Origin: Treponema sp.
GTDB taxonomy: Bacteria; Spirochaetota; Spirochaetia; Treponematales; Treponemataceae
Direction: 5' to 3'
NCBI GenBank assembly: GCA_017613485.1
Contig: JAGADS010000204.1
Span: 1-8,228, forward strand
DNA length: 8,228 nt
A program made the position numbers and the translations under genes. Of this stretch, positions 1 to 4,930 are shown in pieces; the stretch's first letter is position 1; every line of letters starts with the position of its first letter. The notes under the pieces were generated by a model. It saw nothing but the letters and a program-made list of their open reading frames with translations. It did no database searches and was not told the origin of the DNA.

Positions 1-788
1 CCCTTCATGTCAGGGTGCTCGCCCTCAAAATAATTTGGTTCCTTTCCCCTCTGGTTGATGAAGTATTCTGCAAGATGCCTGTAATGCTCGTCTCCTGTTG
101 CCTCATACAGTCTGAACAGTGCCATCTCCGCAATCTCGTGTCCGGGGTAGCCCTTGAGTTTTCCCTCTTCCTCACCAAAAACAGAACATGCATAGTCAGC
201 AAAACGTCTTGCGGCGTTCAACAGCTTGTCTTTTCCTGTAGCCTCGTAATAGGCAATGGCTCCCTCAATCAAATGTCCCATGCAGTAAAGCTCGTGATGA
301 TCTCTGAGGTCGGTAAAGCTTTTGTCCATGCCGTTGATAATGTAATATGTGTCCAGATATCCGTTTGGTAATTGTGCCGCACATACAATGTCAATTGCAC
401 CGTCTGCAATTTTTTCCAGGGCAGGATCGGGATGTGTTGCAAGTGAATAAGCGACAGCTTCTATCCATTTTGAAAAATCACTGTCCTGAAAAAGAAAACC
501 GTAGAACTCATCATCCTTTGCATCTTCTTTTTTATCCGGGAAAACCGCGAATCCTCTGTAAGTGTATTTTGGACTCTCATAATTTTTGCCAAGTTTTATT
601 CGTTTAGCGTTAAGCATTCCGGCCGCACGGAAATTATGCATGCAGAAACTTGGGGTCGCATCTGGCACACGGTCATTTAGAATCTCCCACTGATATGGAA
701 TAACTTCTTTCCGCACAAGCTCCGTCTTGCGTGACCAGAATTCATCATCAATCTGAACGCTCTTTAAACTCACCGGCTTATTTTTCAT
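1..788 (-). CDS. GH127 beta-L-arabinofuranosidase-type glycosidase, N-terminal part
   Basis: This frame is open from an ATG at 788-786 to the left edge of the window and gives 262 residues with no stop. The protein looks like glycoside hydrolase family 127 (former DUF1680), whose members remove beta-L-arabinofuranose or related sugars from plant polysaccharides and glycopeptides. Seen in the translation: SLKSVQIDDEFWSRK near residues 7-21, the block LRDHHELYCMGHLIEG at 161-176, and GYPGH at 213-217 followed by ALFRLYEATGDEHY at 223-236, all typical of the alpha/alpha-barrel. No signal peptide is visible, so the enzyme is probably cytoplasmic and acts on imported oligosaccharides. The family is usually about 600-700 residues long, so the half with the zinc-binding Cys and Glu cluster lies outside the window. 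The start overlaps the upstream DUF4298 gene by 11 bases and has GGAG (799-796) seven bases upstream. Confidence 0.85.
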   Translation of the reverse strand, partial: MKNKPVSLKSVQIDDEFWSRKTELVRKEVIPYQWEILNDRVPDATPSFCMHNFRAAGMLNAKRIKLGKNYESPKYTYRGFAVFPDKKEDAKDDEFYGFLFQDSDFSKWIEAVAYSLATHPDPALEKIADGAIDIVCAAQLPNGYLDTYYIINGMDKSFTDLRDHHELYCMGHLIEGAIAYYEATGKDKLLNAARRFADYACSVFGEEEGKLKGYPGHEIAEMALFRLYEATGDEHYRHLAEYFINQRGKEPNYFEGEHPDMK

Positions 789-1092
789 TTAGCTTCTCCA
801 TTATTTCCCTGTTTATTTCAAGTGCATCGTATATTCCGTCTTCCGAAAGAACACCCCTTTTAAGCGTGGAAGGAAACGCACCCTGTTCATCAAGATCAAA
901 ATCTTTTTTCCACTCAGGAGTTGAATAATACTTTTCCAGTTCTGCAACTTTACTTTGATATGCCTGTAATTTTTTTATGTTTTTACCGGAATCCAAGCTG
1001 CTTTCTGCAAGTGAAGTAAGCATATTCAATCTGTCCAGAATCTTCTCCATTTTCTTGACTCTGCCTATGGATTTTCTAATTTCCTTAATCAT
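778..1092 (-). CDS. DUF4298 family small protein
   Basis: This is a 104-residue protein with a charged, probably coiled-coil N-terminal half. It ends in the block typical of DUF4298: LEKYYSTPEWKKDFDLDE, then LKRGVLSEDGIYDALEINRE. The biochemical function of the family is unknown. I chose the ATG at 1092-1090. A longer reading from a TTG at 1116 has no ribosome binding site, and a later ATG at 1050 would cut off the first family-like segment (IGRVKKMEKILDRL). The ribosome binding site is weak (GGATAG, about six bases upstream of the ATG). The stop overlaps the start of the GH127 gene, which suggests translational coupling and a shared transcript. The product is likely cytoplasmic. Family assignment is by remembered motif similarity. 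Confidence 0.8.
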   Translation of the reverse strand: MIKEIRKSIGRVKKMEKILDRLNMLTSLAESSLDSGKNIKKLQAYQSKVAELEKYYSTPEWKKDFDLDEQGAFPSTLKRGVLSEDGIYDALEINREIMEKLNEK

Positions 1093-1224
1093 AAAAACTA
1101 TCCAATATAAACACAAAAATGACGTATTTTATCTATGGGCCTTCTTGTTTTCCCTTACTCTGGAAACATACCTTACATAATCATACAATGCTTTGCATTT
1201 TTTTTGAAGGGGTTTGTTGTAATT

Positions 1225-1264
1225 TGACATTGCATTGTCATATTTACATGATATAATAGTATCA
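1225..1264 (+). promoter_or_regulatory. Operator dyad and extended -10 promoter of the WYL regulator gene
   Basis: The dyad TGACATTGCATTGTCA (1225-1240) has 5-base arms around a 6-base spacer. Eleven bases later comes TGATATAAT (1249-1257), a perfect -10 hexamer with the extended TG motif. The A of the ATG at 1264 is the seventh base after the -10 box, where transcription normally begins, so the mRNA is predicted to be leaderless. There is no Shine-Dalgarno sequence. No good -35 box lies 16-18 bases upstream of the -10; the dyad covers that region instead. The same arrangement precedes the gene at 2255. The likely ligand is the WYL protein itself, probably as a repressor given the position of the dyad. 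That role is inferred. Confidence 0.7.
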
Positions 1265-1266
1265 TG
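1247..1266 (+). repeat. Inverted repeat across the -10 box and start codon of the WYL gene
   Basis: CATGATA (1247-1253) and TATCATG (1260-1266) form a perfect 7-base inverted repeat with a 6-base spacer. It covers the -10 hexamer, the predicted transcription start and the ATG. It could be a second protein-binding site used only for autoregulation, because it is not conserved at the otherwise matching promoter at 2240-2257. It may also simply reflect the composition of an AT-rich promoter. Confidence 0.4.
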
Positions 1267-2202
1267 CAGATAGATCAGCTTTTTGAGTTAGCATATATCC
1301 TCATTGACAAGAAACATGTTACCGCAAAAGAAATGGCAGAGCATTTCGGGATTTCAACAAGAACAGTTTACCGCTGGGTGGAAGCCCTTTCAATATCTGG
1401 CGTTCCTGTATATTCCCTTAAGGGACGTGGCGGTGGAATTGCCATTTCAGAAAACTATGTCCTTGATAAAAGGATATTGTCCGAAGATGAGCGGCTTGCC
1501 ATTGTTTCCAGTGTAAAAGCATTGAACACCCTTTCTGGGAATTCAATTTCATCTGTAAACTCAAGCATCAAGGCTGCAGAAAAGATAACTGGACTCATGA
1601 CATCCGACACAGACTGGCTCGAAGTTGATTTTTCACCGTGGAGTGCGGAAGGAAAAAATGTCCAGAAATCTTTTGGTATAATCAGGGACTGCATTTTACA
1701 CAAGAAGCAGGTTGTCTTTGATTATTATTCAGGAAATGGAACAATTGAATCCAGAACCGTTCATCCATGGGAACTGATATATAAAGGTCAGGCATGGTAT
1801 TTACAGGGATGGTGCACGAAACGCAAGGCAGAGAGATTTTTCAAGCTTTCAAGAATAAGGAATCTTACGGCAACAGGACGCAATGCAAACATAACAGAGC
1901 AAAAATCGGCATCGAAAAAGACAAGCCCACAAAAGCAGCATGACCAGAAACCCAAGCTTTTAACAATAAAGGCCAAAGTCTTTCCGCCAAGAATATCCTA
2001 TCTGCTTGATACCTTCATCTGCTCCGAGGTTAATCCACATAAAGACGGAAGCATCACGGCAACATTCACTGTTCCTGAGACTGACTGGATCTATGATTTG
2101 CTTTTGAGCTTTACAACAAACATGAAGATTATTTCTCCTAAATCAGTCCGTGATCATGTGCTTATGCTTGCAAACAGTGTCCAGAAACTTTATGAAAAAT
2201 AA
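1264..2202 (+). CDS. YafY-type HTH and WYL domain transcriptional regulator
   Basis: This 312-residue DNA-binding regulator has the full YafY-family layout. An N-terminal winged helix-turn-helix spans residues 3-60, with the helices in AKEMAEHFGISTRTVYRWVEAL (21-42) and a wing containing KGRGGGI (53-59). A WYL domain follows at about 138-204, with HPWELIYKGQ and the literal W178-Y179-L180 triad, then RFFKLSRIRNL. A linker rich in Lys, Gln and Ser (about 208-230) leads to the C-terminal WCX region (232-310). WYL domains bind ligands such as nucleic acids; mycobacterial PafBC is a DNA-damage-responsive example, and CapW and BrxR repress phage-defence genes. The ATG at 1264 fits the family's usual N-terminus (MxIDxLFE) and sits directly after the -10 box. 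The matching dyads before this gene and before 2255 suggest that it controls itself and the downstream operon. Confidence 0.93.
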   Translation: MQIDQLFELAYILIDKKHVTAKEMAEHFGISTRTVYRWVEALSISGVPVYSLKGRGGGIAISENYVLDKRILSEDERLAIVSSVKALNTLSGNSISSVNSSIKAAEKITGLMTSDTDWLEVDFSPWSAEGKNVQKSFGIIRDCILHKKQVVFDYYSGNGTIESRTVHPWELIYKGQAWYLQGWCTKRKAERFFKLSRIRNLTATGRNANITEQKSASKKTSPQKQHDQKPKLLTIKAKVFPPRISYLLDTFICSEVNPHKDGSITATFTVPETDWIYDLLLSFTTNMKIISPKSVRDHVLMLANSVQKLYEK

Positions 2203-2209
2203 TTAAATC

Positions 2210-2254
2210 AAATATGACATTCTCTTGTCATATTTTCAATGATATACTATGAGC
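2210..2254 (+). promoter_or_regulatory. Operator dyad and extended -10 promoter of the DUF3781 operon
   Basis: AAATATGACA (2210-2219) and TGTCATATTT (2226-2235) are perfect 10-base inverted arms around TTCTCT. They contain the same TGACA-N6-TGTCA core as the dyad at 1225-1240. TGATATACT (2240-2248) follows as an extended -10 box, and the ATG at 2255 is the seventh base after the hexamer. No Shine-Dalgarno sequence and no fitting -35 box are seen. The module begins eight bases after the stop of the WYL gene, so the operon has its own promoter rather than relying on read-through. A bound regulator here would cover about -45 to -20, which suggests repression. Confidence 0.75.
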
Positions 2255-2509
2255 ATGAATACAGACAAAAATGAATTGCTTGAAAACACAGGAAAGATTC
2301 ACACAACTGCAATGGGAATTGACAGGATAAGAAAAAACCTTGGGCTGGACAAGAACGTCTCTGATGTCGTGGAGTTTTGCAAAGGGAAAATATCATGTCC
2401 TGACTGCAGAATCTATCGTCAGGGTAAGAACTGGTATTGTGAGATTCAAGGAATGCGGATAACAGTCAACGCATACAGCTATACAATAATTACTGCACAT
2501 AGGATATAG
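2255..2509 (+). CDS. DUF3781 domain protein
   Basis: This 84-residue protein matches the DUF3781 pattern as I remember it: KIHTTAMGIDRIRKNLGL near the start, VVEFCKGKI, then GKNWYCEIQGMRITVNAYSY and a terminal TIITAHR. The function of the family is unknown. The sequence has no membrane segment, and Cys45, Cys48 and Cys61 do not form an obvious metal site. Two ATGs are in frame, at 2249 and 2255. I prefer 2255 because it is seven bases after the -10 hexamer TATACT (2243-2248), whereas the ATG at 2249 directly abuts that hexamer and would not be transcribed from this promoter. It is the first gene of the WYL-controlled operon, with only two bases before the next gene. Confidence 0.82.
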   Translation: MNTDKNELLENTGKIHTTAMGIDRIRKNLGLDKNVSDVVEFCKGKISCPDCRIYRQGKNWYCEIQGMRITVNAYSYTIITAHRI

Positions 2510-2511
2510 GC

Positions 2512-3129
2512 ATGGAAAAGCGTCCTGATTTTGACGAGATAAAGACTTTTGAGGAATTCTCAAGATATTACTGGTACCGAGAGGAATTGCAGCAGATATG
2601 CAGATCACATGGCATCGATGCATCCGGCATGAAGGCAGAACTGAACAATAACATTAAGCTGTATTTCGATGGCACGATAATTGAACCAAAGAAAACAAAG
2701 ACAAGAACTGCCAGGATTAAACAGGACATCCCTCTTACCCTGGAGACTAGCCTTATAGAATGCGGATTTACTTTTGGCCCAAGGTTCCGCGAGTTCTTTA
2801 TTGAACAGACAGGGAACCCGAGCTTTAAGTTCAACGTGGACATGGTTGCAAGCGCCAGAAAAGCAAAAGAGATAAACGACAAGAGCTTTACACTGGGTAA
2901 TCTTCTTGACATCTATTACGGCAGGGAATCCTATGCAAAATATGACAATGTCTCTCTGCAATGGAATAAATTTGTTCATGACTTTTGTGCAGACCCCGCA
3001 ACGGCAAACTTCCCGGACAAACTGAAAACCGCCGCAGCCTTATGGAAGACAGTCCGTGAATCAACACGAGAGAAAGTATATACACATGAATTATTAAAAG
3101 AATATATGGAGAACAACAATGGCATTTGA
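2512..3129 (+). CDS. SAP-like / DUF6434 domain protein
   Basis: This is a 205-residue soluble protein. Residues 11-52 (KTFEEFSRYYWYREELQQIC onward, to NNNIKLYF) look like a SAP-type helix-loop-helix, a fold that binds DNA or RNA. A basic linker follows (59-70, KKTKTRTARIK). The C-terminal part (about 76-190) carries the blocks LTLETSLIECGFTFGPRFREFF, FTLGNLLDIYYG and STREKVYTHELL, which I associate with DUF6434/SAP proteins found beside small stress genes. No catalytic motif is recognised. A weak AGGA (2501-2504) lies seven bases before the ATG. The 3' end overlaps the GyrI-like gene by 11 bases, which suggests translational coupling. A DNA-binding or DNA-protecting role fits the neighbours but is inferred. 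The domain name is from memory. Confidence 0.75.
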   Translation: MEKRPDFDEIKTFEEFSRYYWYREELQQICRSHGIDASGMKAELNNNIKLYFDGTIIEPKKTKTRTARIKQDIPLTLETSLIECGFTFGPRFREFFIEQTGNPSFKFNVDMVASARKAKEINDKSFTLGNLLDIYYGRESYAKYDNVSLQWNKFVHDFCADPATANFPDKLKTAAALWKTVRESTREKVYTHELLKEYMENNNGI

Positions 3130-3769
3130 TTACAAGAAGGAATACAAGGAGTTTTATCTTCCACCGGCTAAGCCACAGATTGTTACTGTTCCAAAAATGC
3201 AGTGTTCAGCAGTCCGAGGAAAAGGAAATCCTAACGAAGAAGCTGGCGAATACAAAGCGGCCCTTGAACTTCTTTACGGCATTTCCTACACAATCAAAAT
3301 GAGCAAAATGGGTGACCACAGGATTGACGGATATTTTGATTATGTTGTTCCACCGCTTGAAGGATTCTGGTGGCAGGAGAAAAACAACAAAAAGATACCT
3401 GGAATTGATTATAACAACAAGGATTCCTTGCATTGGATTTCTGTAATCCGATTACCAGACTTTGTTACACAAAAAGATTTTGAATGGGCTAAGCAAATTG
3501 TTCATGAAAAGAAAGGACTGGATATATCACACGCAGAATTGTTTACCCTTGAAGAAGGTCTCTGTGTCCAGATAATGCACCTCGGTTCCTACGATGACGA
3601 ACCTGCAACTGTCAAGCTCATGGATGATTATGCAGCACAAAATGGTTATATGCTTGATTTTTCTGAAAAAAGAATTCACCATGAAATATATCTGAGTGAT
3701 CCTAGAAAGGTTGCACCGGAAAAACTAAAAACTGTAATAAGACATCCAATAAGACTAAAGGAGGAATAA
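3119..3769 (+). CDS. GyrI-like small-molecule-binding protein, possible cyclopropanoid hydrolase
   Basis: This 216-residue protein belongs to the stand-alone GyrI-like family (SOUL/GyrI fold) that resembles Listeria Lin2189. Typical blocks are YKKEYKEFYLPP (5-16), the GKGNPNEEAGEYKAALELLYG segment (34-54), YTIKMSKM (57-64), YFDYVVPPLEGFWW (72-85), LEEGLCVQIMHLGSYDDEPAT (144-164) and HHEIYLSDPRK (187-197). Related proteins were shown to hydrolyse the reactive cyclopropane of DNA-alkylating compounds such as yatakemycin and CC-1065. E161 and E189 are candidate catalytic glutamates. The aromatic residues at 72-85 suit a hydrophobic pocket. The start has GGAG (3108-3111) seven bases upstream and overlaps the previous gene; the stop is one base before the ClbS-like gene. 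The family is clear. The substrate is inferred. Confidence 0.87.
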   Translation: MAFDYKKEYKEFYLPPAKPQIVTVPKMQCSAVRGKGNPNEEAGEYKAALELLYGISYTIKMSKMGDHRIDGYFDYVVPPLEGFWWQEKNNKKIPGIDYNNKDSLHWISVIRLPDFVTQKDFEWAKQIVHEKKGLDISHAELFTLEEGLCVQIMHLGSYDDEPATVKLMDDYAAQNGYMLDFSEKRIHHEIYLSDPRKVAPEKLKTVIRHPIRLKEE

Positions 3770-3770
3770 A

Positions 3771-4319
3771 ATGCCAAGACCAACAACAAAAGAAGACCTG
3801 CTTAAGGCCGCACAGGAAAACTATGAAAAGCTTATCCAAATGATTGACGGAATGTCGGAAAAGGAATTGAACACACCGTTTGATTTTTCCAACGAGCCCA
3901 GCAAAAAAGAGGCACACTGGGGACGTGACAAGAATGTTCGTGATGTTCTAATTCATCTTTACGAATGGCATGAGCTTATGTTAAACTTCCCGAAGAACAA
4001 CAAGGGCATAACAGACAGCAAGATTGCGATTTCATTCCTGCCGTCTGAATACACATGGAAAACCTATGGTGCCATGAATGTAATGTTCTGGAAACGTCAT
4101 CAGAATACTTCTCTCGAGGATGCAAGGAAACTGTTTGCAAAAAGCCACAAGGCTGTAATGGCCCTTATTGAAAAATATACAAACGAGGAGCTCTTTACCG
4201 CAAAGCATTTCCCATGGGCAGGCAATTCCCCGCTTGGAGCATATTTCGTTAGCACTACTTCAAGTCACTATGACTGGGCCATGAAGAAAATAAAGGCGCA
4301 CAAGAAGAACTGCAAATAG
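3771..4319 (+). CDS. ClbS/DfsB family four-helix-bundle protein
   Basis: This 182-residue protein is close to the usual 165-185 residues of the ClbS/DfsB (DUF1706, DinB-like) family. Diagnostic segments are MPRPTTKEDLL at the start, a helix with RDKNVRDVLIHLYEWHELML (52-71), PSEYTWKTYGAMN (91-103) and STTSSHYDWAMKKIKAHKK (161-179). ClbS of colibactin-producing Escherichia coli hydrolyses the electrophilic cyclopropane of colibactin and protects DNA; DfsB relates to difficidin-type clusters. No toxin cluster is visible here, so the gene may protect against compounds made by others. It has a strong ribosome binding site (AAGGAGG, 3758-3764) and starts one base after the GyrI-like gene, so the two are almost certainly co-expressed. 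The exact substrate cannot be read from the sequence. Confidence 0.9.
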   Translation: MPRPTTKEDLLKAAQENYEKLIQMIDGMSEKELNTPFDFSNEPSKKEAHWGRDKNVRDVLIHLYEWHELMLNFPKNNKGITDSKIAISFLPSEYTWKTYGAMNVMFWKRHQNTSLEDARKLFAKSHKAVMALIEKYTNEELFTAKHFPWAGNSPLGAYFVSTTSSHYDWAMKKIKAHKKNCK

Positions 4320-4350
4320 CATTCCGAATTTGAATGTTCATTCCATTCGC

Positions 4351-4379
4351 TTGACAAGCAGGACATTTAACGAAATAAT
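4351..4379 (+). promoter_or_regulatory. Sigma-70-type promoter before the Nudix gene
   Basis: TTGACA (4351-4356) is a perfect -35 box. After 17 bases comes AATAAT (4374-4379), a 5 of 6 match to the -10 consensus. Transcription would start near 4386. This leaves a leader of about 23 bases with GGAG (4398-4401) seven bases before the ATG at 4409. The TGACA-N6-TGTCA dyad found at the two upstream promoters is absent, so this unit is probably controlled separately. Confidence 0.6.
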
Positions 4380-4408
4380 AAAAATATCGTTTAGTCTGGA
4401 GAAGCAAA

Positions 4409-4891
4409 ATGGAATTATGGGATGCGTACGATTCTGATTTCAAGAAAATCGAAGGCCTTACTTTGGTTCGTGGGCAAGAAAAGACATTTCCTGCGGGAGT
4501 TTATCATCTTGTCTGCCACGTACTTGTAAGGCATGTTGACGGAACTTATCTCTTGATGAAGCGTGATCCGTGCAAGACATATCCCAACATGTGGGAGGCT
4601 TCTGCCGGCGGTGCAGGTCTACAGGGTGAGACGGCTCTGGAATCTGCATTCAGGGAATTGCGTGAGGAAACTGGAATTGTTGCAACTGAACTACAGGAAC
4701 TGGACAGGGATACTGACGACAGGACACATAATGCAAATTTCAGATATCTTTGCGTAACCGATTGCGATAAGAATTCAATCACGCTACAGGAAGGGGAAAC
4801 CTGTGATTACAAATGGGCAACGGCAGACGAGGTTCTTTCTTTGACACAATCAGAGCTTGTCAGCTGGCCTATGAGAAAGTATATCAAATAA
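4409..4891 (+). CDS. Nudix hydrolase
   Basis: This 160-residue Nudix protein would hydrolyse a nucleoside diphosphate linked to another group. The signature G-x5-E-x7-REUxEExGU is complete: G68, E74, then R82-E83-L84-R85-E86-E87-T88-G89-I90, with the glutamates binding Mg2+ or Mn2+. The N-terminal segment MELWDAYDSDF, the PAGVYHLVCHVLVRH block (28-42) and DGTYLLMKRDP (44-54) resemble the isopentenyl-diphosphate-isomerase-like or YfcD-like subgroup seen in many gut bacteria. Substrates of that group range from dinucleotides to sugar nucleotides, so none can be assigned. The start is supported by GGAG and the promoter at 4351-4379. Next to a detoxification operon, a role in clearing damaged nucleotides is possible but speculative. 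Confidence 0.92.
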   Translation: MELWDAYDSDFKKIEGLTLVRGQEKTFPAGVYHLVCHVLVRHVDGTYLLMKRDPCKTYPNMWEASAGGAGLQGETALESAFRELREETGIVATELQELDRDTDDRTHNANFRYLCVTDCDKNSITLQEGETCDYKWATADEVLSLTQSELVSWPMRKYIK

Positions 4892-4930
4892 CATTCTTCA
4901 ACACAAAAATGGAGCTAACAAAGATCTAAA

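Noticed and set aside
15..607. Plus-strand open frames at 15-371 and 347-607.
   Set aside because: They are opposite the GH127 frame, which has clear family motifs. The plus-strand translations have no recognisable features or ribosome binding sites.
1187..1205. AATGC-TTT-GCATT hairpin followed by a run of eight T, like a rho-independent terminator on the + strand.
   Set aside because: The stem is only five pairs with two G-C pairs, and no + strand gene ends upstream of it. It lies in a divergent promoter region, so it is more likely chance or part of a promoter.
1224..1257. TTGACA (1224-1229) as the -35 partner of TATAAT (1252-1257).
   Set aside because: The spacing is 22 bases, too long for sigma-70. 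TTGACA here is better explained as part of the operator dyad, with the promoter relying on its extended -10.
4318..4338. Possible hairpin (CATTC with GAATG, extended by a G-T and an A-T pair) right after the ClbS-like stop.
   Set aside because: The stem is weak and has no T-tract after it, so a terminator cannot be supported, although the promoter at 4351 suggests a transcription boundary nearby.
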